41,495 bases of DNA from Gammaproteobacteria bacterium (GTDB lineage: Bacteria; Pseudomonadota; Gammaproteobacteria; Xanthomonadales; Xanthomonadaceae). Within the stretch, counting starts at the first letter, position 1. Each line of letters starts with the position of its first letter. The DNA lies in the NCBI GenBank assembly GCA_026398715.1, contig JAPLSI010000070.1, positions 1 through 41,495 on the forward strand, read 5' to 3'. The translations under genes and the position numbers were made by a program. Shown piece after piece: positions 32,935-40,898 of this stretch. The notes under the pieces are model-generated. The model did not search any database, had not been told where the DNA came from, and was given only the letters and a program-made list of their open reading frames with translations.

Positions 32935-33930
32935 TCAGTCGCAGAGGCTGTTTTCGCCCCGTAGCCATTTCGTGCCATTGAGCAGGAGCGCGTCGGACGA
33001 CTCGCGCACCTCGAACCGCGACTGCGCGCCATCCGAGGCAGACAGGCTCAGGATGCCCCCCGACCGATTCCCCTGCGCGGCCCAGGTTCCGACGCTGCCG
33101 CCTTCGAAAGCGCCGCTGGCAACGCCCTGGGTGAAACCACCGCCATCGACGCGGCTACGGAACTGGCCATTCGTGCACAGCCACAGCTCGTGCTTCTCGC
33201 TGTAGCCGTTGCCCGAATAAAAGCGAACCAGGTATCGCCCCTTCAAGTACGCCGCGAGTTCGCCGCCAGACGGGGCAACTGCAGCGGCGCTGATCGTGGC
33301 ACTGGCGATCATCGCCGCCATCGTGGTTCGGATCATCTCGATTTGCCCAGGCTCGGCCAGGCCGATCAGGGTGAGGACACGACCCGAGTCAGCGCTGCGA
33401 GCCATCACGACGCCACGCGCCTCGGTCGGCGAGCCCTCCGCTATGAAGTCGTTGCTGTGGATGCCATTGGCCACGCGCGGCGCGCCGGTCGGACGAAGGA
33501 ACACGCCCGTGCCCAAGGTGAACCCGTTCGACAACTCGGCCATGACCAGGCTGATCTGGCCCGCATCGATGCTCGCGATCACCAGGCTGTCGTTGGCGGG
33601 AGGCACCAACACGACCTTGGTTGCCTGTGGTGGCTGCACGCTCCAGTCTGCCGGCGGATGGAGCGTGAGCCCTCCCTCCAGCCGCACTGGCTTCGTGCGC
33701 ACGGCTGGTGCGGTGGCGGTGGCTGGTGCGGTCGCAACGGCTGCACTCGTCGCGACGACTGGTGCGGTCGCAACGGTTGCACTTGTCGCGACGACTGGTG
33801 CGGTCGCGACGGCCGCACTCGTCGCGACAACGGGGTTGGCAGCGAGGTTCACCGCTGCAGTGCCCGGGGCTGGCGCAGTGCAACCGGCGATCGCCGCGAC
33901 CGACAGCAACAGGGTTCCGATCATTCGCAT
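32935..33930 (-). CDS. Lipoprotein with 12-residue tandem repeats, unknown function
   Basis: A 331-residue predicted lipoprotein. The signal (MRMIGTLLLSVAAIAGC) ends at Cys17. A spacer of near-identical VVATSAAVATAP units follows, then a folded domain (about 85-331) with GGLTLHPPADWSV and a C-terminal half beginning LKGRYLVRFYSGNGYSEKHELWLC, which resembles a small beta-barrel or lipocalin-like sheet. I start at ATG 33930, which has GGAG at nine bases; ATG 33945 and 33924 are alternatives. The spacer probably lets the domain project from the membrane. No family recognised. Confidence 0.72.
   Translation of the reverse strand: MRMIGTLLLSVAAIAGCTAPAPGTAAVNLAANPVVATSAAVATAPVVATSATVATAPVVATSAAVATAPATATAPAVRTKPVRLEGGLTLHPPADWSVQPPQATKVVLVPPANDSLVIASIDAGQISLVMAELSNGFTLGTGVFLRPTGAPRVANGIHSNDFIAEGSPTEARGVVMARSADSGRVLTLIGLAEPGQIEMIRTTMAAMIASATISAAAVAPSGGELAAYLKGRYLVRFYSGNGYSEKHELWLCTNGQFRSRVDGGGFTQGVASGAFEGGSVGTWAAQGNRSGGILSLSASDGAQSRFEVRESSDALLLNGTKWLRGENSLCD
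33734..33836. repeat. 36-bp tandem repeat coding for VVATSAAVATAP units
   Basis: Two full 36-base units (33734-33769, 33770-33805) and a partial third differ at only a few bases. They are in frame inside the lipoprotein gene, so changes in copy number would lengthen or shorten the spacer by 12 residues without a frameshift. Confidence 0.85.
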
Positions 33931-33976
33931 GGCATACCGCTCCATTAGGTATGTGTTGGGCTCGTGACTGCCGATA

Positions 33977-34888
33977 TCACGGGCTGATCGGCTTGGGTTT
34001 TGGCGTGACAATGGTCGACCCCGGCCGTTGCAGCGTGGGCTTTGGAAGCGGACCCGCAGGCTGCAGCTTTCCGGGGATCTTGAAGGGACCAGCGGGCACC
34101 ACGTAGCGGATGGGCACGGACTTGGTAACGCCACCGCTTGTCACGTCGATATTGCGTGCGCCCGAAGTGCAGCGCCCGTCATCTCCCGGCGCTGCCTGCA
34201 CGGCAAGTTCAATCGTATCTCCGTCGTCCGCTTCCCAGTTGGCATTAGTCAGCCGGGTCGTCAGACAGGCAGGCATTTGGACTAGCAGGGGCTGGCCGCC
34301 ACAGGCCGGCTGGCCCGCTAGCTTCAGCCTCAGGGACACCTGCGTTCCAGCTTGGACAAAACTTGCCGACGGCACGGCGCTTTCCAGCGGCGAGGGATCT
34401 TCAGAGCTCGTGGCGGCGCAGGCGGCCCGAATCTTGAATGCAACGCTTCCTAGTGGCCAGCTAACCCTCACCTCGGAAACCTCGCCGACCGGCGTATTCC
34501 GGTCGGAATTGACCCGAACCGCAATCCCGCCCGCCGGACCCGACGTATTGCCCACCAGCGGAAGGAAAACCCGGGAAGTCTTGCCCGACACCCGCATGAA
34601 CTCCTCAGCCCTGACGTGCTTGCTGTTATCCGAATAAGAAACCGGCGTCAGATCCAGTCCATGCTGATATATCCAGAAAAACGACTCGGATTGCCTGGGA
34701 ACCGTGATGGTTTCTCCAGGCCGGAAAAAGACTGTCGCCGTCGTGTGGTTCTGGAAGGCAAAGGCGTTCGCGTCCGTCGCTGAACTGAAGGGTTCCATGA
34801 TGATCCGCGTCTCGGCGCTTGCGGCCAGGGGCAGGTGCGCGAATGCAAGTGCGGCAATTGCGCTGTACAACCTCGATTTTCCTTTCAC
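33977..34888 (-). CDS. Exported protein, unknown function
   Basis: A 303-residue protein with a signal peptide (about 1-26, LPLAASAETR). The first ~130 residues look beta-rich (NAFAFQNHTTATVFFRPGETITV, SRVFLPLVGNTSGPAGGIAVRV). The second part has six Cys in pairs (e.g. AACAAT, PACGGQ, PACLTT) and an acidic strand (WEADDGDTIELAVQAAP). It ends in a Pro/Lys-rich tail (PKPTLQRP...PKPKPISP). Start GTG 34886-34888 has GGAG at good spacing. It lies upstream of the repeat lipoprotein on the same strand (46-base gap) and may be co-transcribed. No family recognised. Confidence 0.72.
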   Translation of the reverse strand: MKGKSRLYSAIAALAFAHLPLAASAETRIIMEPFSSATDANAFAFQNHTTATVFFRPGETITVPRQSESFFWIYQHGLDLTPVSYSDNSKHVRAEEFMRVSGKTSRVFLPLVGNTSGPAGGIAVRVNSDRNTPVGEVSEVRVSWPLGSVAFKIRAACAATSSEDPSPLESAVPSASFVQAGTQVSLRLKLAGQPACGGQPLLVQMPACLTTRLTNANWEADDGDTIELAVQAAPGDDGRCTSGARNIDVTSGGVTKSVPIRYVVPAGPFKIPGKLQPAGPLPKPTLQRPGSTIVTPKPKPISP

Positions 34889-35061
34889 GCAGAACTCTCC
34901 CTATGACCGGCGGTCCCGGAAGCAGCCCGGGCTAGCCCCGCACACTAGCGGCAAAGTGGCTGGAAATCCAATGGCTGGATTTCACTGGGTTCAACTGACA
35001 AATCCTCGCGCTCCGGGGCGCGTCGCATCCGCGGCAGAGTAGAGCCTGGCTGCAAGCGTCC

Positions 35062-35634
35062 ATGCCCACGCACCTGTCACTCAAACCCGTTGAATTCATC
35101 GCATTGGCGATGCTCTCGTGTAGTTCCATTGCAGCGGCGCAAACATCCGATTCGCTGGACGAGGCGACGGCTAAGGCGGCGAACGAACCACCCTTCCGCC
35201 CGGCGTCAGCCTGGCCAGAATGGTATGTTGGGAAACAACAAGGAAAATCCATGCTGTATCGCAAAGAGACGAGCAAGTCGGTCGACCAGGTGTTCGCCGA
35301 TATCGAAGCTGCATCCAAGGCACATGGATTCGGCGTGCTGCACCACTACGACTTCAAGCAGACCCTGGCCAGCAAGGGCTTCCCGCTTGCCAACGAATGC
35401 CGCGTGATGGAAATCTGCAATCCCGCGCAAGCCAGCGCGGTCTTGTCGGTGGACATGGCGCTCAACATGGCGCTGCCGTGCAGGATCTCGATCTACGAAG
35501 ACGGCGGAAAAACCATCGTCGGCATGATTCCGCCGACCGCCGTGCTGAAGCTGGTATCCGACGACCCCCGCATCGAGCCCGCCGCCCGACAGGTGGAAGA
35601 GACGATGGAAAAGATCATCGAAGCATCGATCTAG
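35062..35634 (+). CDS. DUF302 domain-containing protein, probably exported
   Basis: A 190-residue protein. A signal-like N-terminus (VEFIALAMLSCSSIAAAQ) is followed by a DUF302 domain (about 64-185): KETSKSVDQVFADIEAASKAHGFGVL, then ECRVMEICNPAQASAVLSVDMALNMALPCRISIYED and the usual helical end. The function of the family is not settled. Note a second possible start at ATG 35251, which has a good AAGGA and would give the bare domain in the cytoplasm; I keep the longer form because of its signal peptide. Confidence 0.78.
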   Translation: MPTHLSLKPVEFIALAMLSCSSIAAAQTSDSLDEATAKAANEPPFRPASAWPEWYVGKQQGKSMLYRKETSKSVDQVFADIEAASKAHGFGVLHHYDFKQTLASKGFPLANECRVMEICNPAQASAVLSVDMALNMALPCRISIYEDGGKTIVGMIPPTAVLKLVSDDPRIEPAARQVEETMEKIIEASI

Positions 35635-35650
35635 AAGCGTGACCGCGAGG

Positions 35651-35788
35651 GTCCCGGTGGTCGGGCAACAGGCCACGACCTACCCGCAGGCGCGCGCAGC
35701 CATGCTGACCGCCGCCACCGGTCTGTACGGCGCGGGCTCTGCAGGAAGTGCAGCGGTCGCGGCAGCCTGGAGCGCGATCGGCGTCAAC
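35651..35788 (+). pseudogene. C-terminal remnant of an M4 (thermolysin-type) metallopeptidase
   Basis: The frame through 35639-35788 reads VVGQQATTYPQARAAMLTA, then ATGLYGAGSAGSAAVAAAW and SAIGVN. This matches the last ~45 residues of thermolysin-family enzymes (ARAA...AADLYGS...VKQAFNAVGV). No HEXXH catalytic domain or signal lies upstream; the DUF302 gene ends just before it. It is therefore a fragment left after loss of the rest of the gene. A terminator follows directly, probably the original one. Confidence 0.7.
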
Positions 35789-35810
35789 CAAGCTTCAGCG
35801 ATACAAGATG

Positions 35811-35841
35811 AAAACGGCCCGCTTCGGCTGGCCGTTTTTTT
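35811..35841. terminator. Rho-independent terminator with UUCG inner loop
   Basis: A 9-bp stem (35811-35819 with 35830-35838) encloses a small GC/TTCG/GC hairpin and is followed by a T-run to 35841. It ends the DUF302/M4-remnant transcript, and with its left A-tract may also stop minus-strand transcription from the LuxR gene. Confidence 0.88.
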
Positions 35842-35854
35842 GCGCGCCTTTCGG

Positions 35855-36409
35855 CTACTTCGAATTCGGCGGCAGCAGGTCTTCCAGGAAAAACGCAGAC
35901 AACTCCGAACGCCCGGCGAGGCCGGACTTCGTATAGACCGCGCTCGATTGCACGCGTGCAGTCTTTTCGGTGGTGTGGCGCGCAATTGCGATTTCCTTCA
36001 GGCTCAGGCCCTTCAGCAGCAGGAAGGCGACTTCCTTTTCAGCGGCCGACAACTGCCACTGGTCCAGTTGCAGGCTGATGGATTGCGACAGGCCGTCGAG
36101 GTATTTCTTCGAACCCGTGCGCCAGGCTTCGGCCTGTTTCCTGAATGCGGAAAAATCGCGGCCCTGCGCATCCAGGCGGCGGCGAAGCTGCCACGCGCCG
36201 CGCAGCAGGTAGAACGCGCCGACGCAGGCCGCCACCGCCACCGTGGCTTCGGCCAGCACGTGCCACAAGGTCACGCCTTGCCGCAGGTCCACGGCCACAT
36301 CGACGCCCGCCAACAGCGCGATCAGTGCGAGCACGCCGGCAATCACAGCGCGCTCGCTGGCCTGCAGCGCGCTGCCACTCGATGCCTCGCGGTCCTGGCC
36401 TTCAGTCAT
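35855..36409 (-). CDS. Membrane-anchored LuxR-type HTH regulator
   Basis: A 184-residue protein with two membrane helices (about 20-42 and 49-71), a linker (about 72-115) and a C-terminal LuxR/GerE-type helix-turn-helix (about 117-175: LSAAEKEVAFLLLKGLSLKEIAIARHTTEKTARVQSSAVYTKSGLAGRSEL). There is no receiver or autoinducer domain. I start at ATG 36409, which overlaps the cytochrome gene by eight bases; ATG 36451 is possible. It would bind DNA while tethered to the membrane, perhaps controlled by its helices or by the cytochrome. Confidence 0.82.
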   Translation of the reverse strand: MTEGQDREASSGSALQASERAVIAGVLALIALLAGVDVAVDLRQGVTLWHVLAEATVAVAACVGAFYLLRGAWQLRRRLDAQGRDFSAFRKQAEAWRTGSKKYLDGLSQSISLQLDQWQLSAAEKEVAFLLLKGLSLKEIAIARHTTEKTARVQSSAVYTKSGLAGRSELSAFFLEDLLPPNSK

Positions 36410-37139
36410 CGTCGTGTTGTTCGCGTTCAGTGCCAGTCTCGTTTCCGCCATCGCTTTCGTTCTCACCCAGCTGCAGGGTAGTGCCGAACAGGTCCAGCGT
36501 GCGTGCCTGTGCATCATAGTGCTGCACCAGGTAGCCCATGAACAGGCCGGTCAGCACGATCAAGGCCCAGCCGGCGACGGGTACGGCGCTCACCGACTGC
36601 TGGTCGTCGGACAGCGCCTGCTTCCTGCCGGTAACCATGGCGCCTTCCAGATGGTCGCGGTGCTTCAGCACGTGCAACACGACGCCGGCGATATGCAGCA
36701 GGGCGACCACCAGGAAGGCGTTGGCCATCAACTCGTGCACTTCCTTGATGGCGTCGTTCTCGCCGCCGGTGGCCATCAGGTAGCCCGTGGTGCCCAGCCC
36801 CAATGCCAGGCCGATCATCACCACCGCCGCCCAGCTCGAGGCCGGGTTGTGGCCGAGCCAGCGACGGCTGCCGCCGGTGAACATACCCTTGAAGTAGGCG
36901 ACCAGCTGCATGGGGTTCAGGACCAGATCCGTCAGGCGCGCATGCTGCGTCCCCACCAGCGACCAGACAATGCGCAGTACGACGACGAACACCATGCCCA
37001 TGCCCGCCAGCATGTGCAGCGAGAATCGAGCCGATTCGTCATCCACCAGGTTGGAGATGGCGAACGCCGTGACGAAGAAGCCGGCAAACAGCCAATGGAA
37101 AACGCGGGTCGGAAAATCGTAGACGAGTACCTGGCGCAT
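36402..37139 (-). CDS. Cytochrome b561-like membrane protein
   Basis: A 245-residue protein with an N-terminal four-helix cytochrome b561/b6 domain and an extra C-terminal helix (VAGWALIVLTGLFMGYLV). Candidate heme ligands are His15 (VFHWLFAG), His42 (SLHMLAG), His135, His149 and His156. It moves electrons within the inner membrane; donor and acceptor are not shown by the context. ATG 37137-37139 has GAGG. The stop overlaps the LuxR start, so the two are coupled. The tail is acidic and low complexity (ENESDGGNETGTEREQHDDD). Confidence 0.9.
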   Translation of the reverse strand: MRQVLVYDFPTRVFHWLFAGFFVTAFAISNLVDDESARFSLHMLAGMGMVFVVVLRIVWSLVGTQHARLTDLVLNPMQLVAYFKGMFTGGSRRWLGHNPASSWAAVVMIGLALGLGTTGYLMATGGENDAIKEVHELMANAFLVVALLHIAGVVLHVLKHRDHLEGAMVTGRKQALSDDQQSVSAVPVAGWALIVLTGLFMGYLVQHYDAQARTLDLFGTTLQLGENESDGGNETGTEREQHDDD

Positions 37140-37296
37140 GGTCGTATCCTCGGTGGGGCGGTGTCTGGATTCTCGACACCGCAATCCGCGGGGGCCATAA
37201 GGCGAATGACCTAGCGCGAGAAGAATCAATGGCTTGGCGCTTCAGCTTCCACGCAGGCATTGGTGCAAACCGGCGCGGGGCTGCCACACTGCGGTC

Positions 37297-38196
37297 ATGC
37301 GCAATCGCCCCCCCAGCATCGATGGACTCGCGGCAAGCACGCTGCAATTGCCGCCGGGGTCGTGGGCGACGGTGCTCGATTGCCTGTGCGAAAGTTTCCC
37401 GGCGGTGGCGCGCCCGCAGTGGCTCGATCGAATGGCGCGGGGGCGCGTCGTGGACGGCGAAGGCCAGTGGCTGACGCCCGATACGCCGCATCGGGTTGGT
37501 CTCGAAGTGCATTACTACCGCGAAGTACCGGATGAGCCACCGATCCCCTTCGATGAACGGGTGCTGCATGCCGACGCCGATTTGCTGGTGGCGGACAAGC
37601 CGCATTTCCTTCCCGTCATGCCGGCCGGCGCACACGTGCATGAAACCCTGCTCGGACGATTGATCCGCCAAACCGGAAACCCGTCGCTGGCGCCATTGCA
37701 CCGTATTGATCGCGACACCGCCGGGCTGGTTTTGTTCTCGACCAACCCGCACTGCCGCGCCGCGTACCAGGCGCTGTTTCGCGAGCGGCGAATCGAAAAA
37801 ACCTACGAGGCGATCGCACCCGCGCTGCCGGACATCGAATTTCCATGCACGCGCAGAAGTCGAATCGTCGCTGGCGATCCGTTCTTCCGCATGCAGGAAG
37901 TCGAAGGCCCGGCGAACAGCGAAACCCGGATCGACGTCATCGCCCGCGGCGACGGGCATTGGCGTTATGCACTGACGCCGATCACCGGCCGCAAGCACCA
38001 GTTGCGCGTGCACATGGCCGCGCTGGGCGCGCCGATCGCCAACGACACGATCTACCCGTCGTTGCTGCATCGCGCGCCAGGCGATTACTCGGCGCCGTTG
38101 CAGTTGCTGGCCAAGGCACTGTCGTTCATCGATCCGGTCAGTGGCGTCGAGCGCAGTTTCTCCAGCGCTTCCTGTCTGTCTAGAATGCCGGCATGA
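37297..38196 (+). CDS. RluA family pseudouridine synthase
   Basis: A 299-residue RNA pseudouridine synthase. The catalytic Asp138 is in LHRIDRDTAGLVLFS, and RRIEKTYEAI and TPITGRKHQLRVHMAALG follow as in the RluA family. The N-terminus lacks a clear S4 domain but has an S4-like start (WLDRMARGRVV). The exact rRNA or tRNA site cannot be told. Start ATG 37297. The last codon overlaps the NRAMP start (ATGA at 38193-38196). Confidence 0.92.
   Translation: MRNRPPSIDGLAASTLQLPPGSWATVLDCLCESFPAVARPQWLDRMARGRVVDGEGQWLTPDTPHRVGLEVHYYREVPDEPPIPFDERVLHADADLLVADKPHFLPVMPAGAHVHETLLGRLIRQTGNPSLAPLHRIDRDTAGLVLFSTNPHCRAAYQALFRERRIEKTYEAIAPALPDIEFPCTRRSRIVAGDPFFRMQEVEGPANSETRIDVIARGDGHWRYALTPITGRKHQLRVHMAALGAPIANDTIYPSLLHRAPGDYSAPLQLLAKALSFIDPVSGVERSFSSASCLSRMPA
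38181..38186 (+). promoter_or_regulatory. TAnnnT box before the NRAMP gene
   Basis: TAGAAT ends six bases before ATG 38193, inside the end of the pseudouridine synthase gene. It could give the transporter its own leaderless transcript besides coupling. Confidence 0.4.
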
Positions 38197-39545
38197 GAGC
38201 CCATCACCGAAAGGGCCATTCCCTGGCGCAGGGTGTCCGCCGGCATGCAGGCGGGCCGCCGCACGCCATCGCCCATCACAAGCGCGGCATCGCGCTGCAG
38301 TTCTCGCGCTTTCGCGCCGCCGGCGCCACCGCCTTCGTCGCCTTCATGGCCGTGCTCGGGCCGGGCCTGCTGGCCGGCCTGTCCGACGACGACCCGGCCG
38401 GCATCACTACGTATTCCATTCTCGGCGCCGAACACGGCTACCGGTTGCTGTGGATCATCCCCGTCTCGACCCTGCTGCTGGTGCAATTCCACCTCATGGC
38501 CGTGCGCATCGGCGCGGCCACCGGCAAGGGCTTCGTCGGCATCATTCGCGAACGCTGGGGCCGTGGCTGGGGATACCTCGCGGTGCTCGGCCTGCTGTTC
38601 GCCAATTTCGGAACCATCTGCGCCGAGTACGCAGGCATTTCCGCGGCCGGTTCGCTGGTCGGCATTCCATCGTGGGTCAGCGCGCCCATCGCCGCCGTGC
38701 TGATCTCGCTGGTGGTGGTGCTGGGCTCGTTCTATCGGGTCGAGCGCGTGCTGCTGTTCATCTCGTCCACGCTGGCCTTGTACATCGTCGACGGCATCCT
38801 GGCCGAGCCGGACTGGGCGCTGGTGTGGAACAACTCACTGGTGCCGCGCATGCCGCTGAGCCCGCTGGGCTGGATCGCCATCGCCGCGACGCTGGGCACC
38901 ACATTGGCGCCCTGGGGCCTGGCCTTCATCCAGTCCTATGCGGTGGACAAGAAGATCACCATCGCCAACCTGCGCTGGGAACGAGTGGATGTGATCATCG
39001 GGTCGCTGCTGACCGGCGTCATCGGCATGGCCATCGCCGTCGCCTGCGCGGCCACGCTGCATCGCGCCGGTGTGCGCATCGAGGATGCGAGTGACGTGGC
39101 CGAGGCGCTGAAGCCGCTGGCGGGTTCGTTCGCCACCTTGTTGTTCGGCGTGGGACTGCTGGGCGCGTCGCTGCTGGCGGCGGCCATCGTGCCGCTGGCA
39201 ACAGCCTACTCCATCGCCGAGGGCATCGGGTCGCCGGCGTCGCTGGACCTGGACTCGCGCCATTTCCAATATTTCTACGCGGCCTTCGTCGGCCTGACCG
39301 TTGCCGCCGCCAGTGTGGTCGCACTGCCGGGATTGCCGCTGATTCCATTCATCTACACCAGCCAGGTGGTGAATGCCGTGATGCTGCCGCTGCACGTGAT
39401 CGCACTGCAACTGCTGGCCCGCGACCCGGCGATCATGGGCGACGCGCGTTCGACAACGGCATCGCAGGTTGCGGCCTGGGCGAGCATCGCCCTGATCATT
39501 GCCTGCGTCTGCGCGCTGGCCTGGAGCTGGGTCGGTTCGTTGTAG
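38193..39545 (+). CDS. NRAMP-type metal ion transporter, divergent
   Basis: A 450-residue transporter with about 11 membrane segments and a His/Arg-rich N-terminal tail (about 1-40, metal-binding-like HHKR). The first helix carries DDDPAGITTYS (DPAG at 67-70) in place of the classical DPGN metal motif, and the sixth has LAPWGLAF rather than the Met-Pro-His motif. It belongs to the NRAMP superfamily, but not to the well-studied Mn/Fe group; the substrate could be Mg2+ or another ion. Start ATG overlaps the upstream stop; TAGAAT lies six bases before. Confidence 0.87.
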   Translation: MRAHHRKGHSLAQGVRRHAGGPPHAIAHHKRGIALQFSRFRAAGATAFVAFMAVLGPGLLAGLSDDDPAGITTYSILGAEHGYRLLWIIPVSTLLLVQFHLMAVRIGAATGKGFVGIIRERWGRGWGYLAVLGLLFANFGTICAEYAGISAAGSLVGIPSWVSAPIAAVLISLVVVLGSFYRVERVLLFISSTLALYIVDGILAEPDWALVWNNSLVPRMPLSPLGWIAIAATLGTTLAPWGLAFIQSYAVDKKITIANLRWERVDVIIGSLLTGVIGMAIAVACAATLHRAGVRIEDASDVAEALKPLAGSFATLLFGVGLLGASLLAAAIVPLATAYSIAEGIGSPASLDLDSRHFQYFYAAFVGLTVAAASVVALPGLPLIPFIYTSQVVNAVMLPLHVIALQLLARDPAIMGDARSTTASQVAAWASIALIIACVCALAWSWVGSL

Positions 39546-40037
39546 TCACGAGAGCTCGCGATACGTCAGGTACAGGCGCAGATCGAACTCCAGCTGGTGG
39601 TAGTCGGGCTGCATGTGCGTGCATAGCTGGTAGAAGGACTTGTTGTGCTCGGCTTCCTTCAGGTGCGCCAGTTCATGCACCACGATCATCCTCAGGAACT
39701 CGGCGGGCGCATCGCGGAAGACGGTGGCGATGCGGATCTCGCGGCTGGCTTTGAGCTTGTCGCCCTGTACGCGCGAGATGGCCGTGTGGGTGCCAAGCGC
39801 GTGCTTCATCACCTGCAGGTTGCTGTCGTAGACCACTTTGCCCAGCGGCACCGATTTTCGTAGATGCCGGTCCTTGAGTTCCTGCACGTAATCGCGCAGT
39901 TGGCCGTCGCTACGCACGGCGTGGGCTTGGCCGTATTTTTCGGCCAGTATGTCGCCCAGCCTGCCCTGTCCGATCAATTCCTGCACCCGCGCCTGCACGT
40001 GCGGTGGGTAGGCAGTGAGGTACTTCAGGTATTCCAT
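39546..40037 (-). CDS. YgjP-like M48-type metallohydrolase
   Basis: A 163-residue protein with the zinc motif VVHELAHLKEAEHNKSF (His121, Glu122, His125, plus His131) and a C-terminal LCTHMQPDYHQLEFDLRLYL. This matches the short YgjP/DUF45-type proteins, which resemble SprT and wlm-like peptidases. A substrate is not known. Start ATG 40035-40037; it follows the DUF4386 gene on the same strand by 26 bases. The stop lies one base after the NRAMP stop on the other strand. Confidence 0.88.
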   Translation of the reverse strand: MEYLKYLTAYPPHVQARVQELIGQGRLGDILAEKYGQAHAVRSDGQLRDYVQELKDRHLRKSVPLGKVVYDSNLQVMKHALGTHTAISRVQGDKLKASREIRIATVFRDAPAEFLRMIVVHELAHLKEAEHNKSFYQLCTHMQPDYHQLEFDLRLYLTYRELS

Positions 40038-40063
40038 CAGCAGAGGCAATGCAGGCGGGTGGG

Positions 40064-40774
40064 CTACGAGTTGGAGTCGTCTTGAAACGTGAACTTGCGT
40101 GAGCACCAGATCAGGGATGCGCCGAGAACCACCATCCACAAGGGAAGCAGCAGGTTATTGATGTCGGCGATTGGCTGCACCACCGGGGTGACATTTCGAA
40201 ACGCTCCCAGCAAGAACAGGACAGCGAAACCTGCGCCACCCCAGCCAAGCCAGTTCGGGAATCGCGATTCCCTGACAAGTGACAGCCCGGACAAAAAGAA
40301 GAAGAAGCTCAGGCACAGTTCGCCCAGGAACTCGCCAATGTAGTTGCCCACATAGAGGTTGAGGCCAAGAAATACGGCAGACAGGCTGGCTTTTGCATCT
40401 GCGCCCGACTGCGCGTAGGCCTCTGCCAAGACCCAATGAATACTCGGCCAACGCATCAGGCCAAGGCACATCGCGAACGCGCCCACTGACGCAGCAACCA
40501 GCGCGAGAATCATGAGGCCCCGGTTCGACGGGCACGCGACGAAAGTCCCCACGGCGCCTGGAACCAGCAGCAGCGGCAGGAATGCATAGAGAGCCCAGAC
40601 AGCCCGCATTGTCTCCCCTCCCGCGCGCAGGCGTGGAAGAACCTCGGCGGCAACGCCATCGAGTACGCCGGGATAGTCGAAGTTGGCGGCGAGATAACTG
40701 AAGACCAGCACGAACGCCAGCGCACCAACGATTAAACTCACACCCCCAGCAATGATGACCGGACGTTGCTGCAT
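40064..40774 (-). CDS. DUF4386 family membrane protein
   Basis: A 236-residue protein with six membrane segments, beginning PVIIAGGVSLIVGALAFVLVF, with a loop containing DGVAAEVLPRLRAGG and a later LGLNLYVGNYIGEFLGELCLSFFFFLSGL. This fits DUF4386, multi-pass proteins of unknown function. ATG 40772-40774 has GAGG at about ten bases; an ATG ten residues upstream is less likely. Base composition here is a little lower in GC than in its neighbours, which could hint at transfer. Confidence 0.78.
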   Translation of the reverse strand: MQQRPVIIAGGVSLIVGALAFVLVFSYLAANFDYPGVLDGVAAEVLPRLRAGGETMRAVWALYAFLPLLLVPGAVGTFVACPSNRGLMILALVAASVGAFAMCLGLMRWPSIHWVLAEAYAQSGADAKASLSAVFLGLNLYVGNYIGEFLGELCLSFFFFLSGLSLVRESRFPNWLGWGGAGFAVLFLLGAFRNVTPVVQPIADINNLLLPLWMVVLGASLIWCSRKFTFQDDSNS

Positions 40775-40887
40775 GGACGCTGCCCTCGGTGAATTCGGTA
40801 CCAATCCGCCGTGAGAATATCAGGCCGAGGGCGAGGTGGTTGAGCCGGTCGCTGTGGTCAAACGTGCACCCGCGCCGGCAGCGTGGG

Positions 40888-40893
40888 TAGACT
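40888..40893 (+). promoter_or_regulatory. TAnnnT box, leaderless start of the DUF2058 gene
   Basis: TAGACT ends five bases before ATG 40899; no Shine-Dalgarno sequence. Confidence 0.35.
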
Positions 40894-40898
40894 GCGAC

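Noticed and set aside
33734..33836. 36-base repeats considered as a CRISPR array
   Set aside because: The repeats are contiguous without spacers and are in frame inside a coding region.
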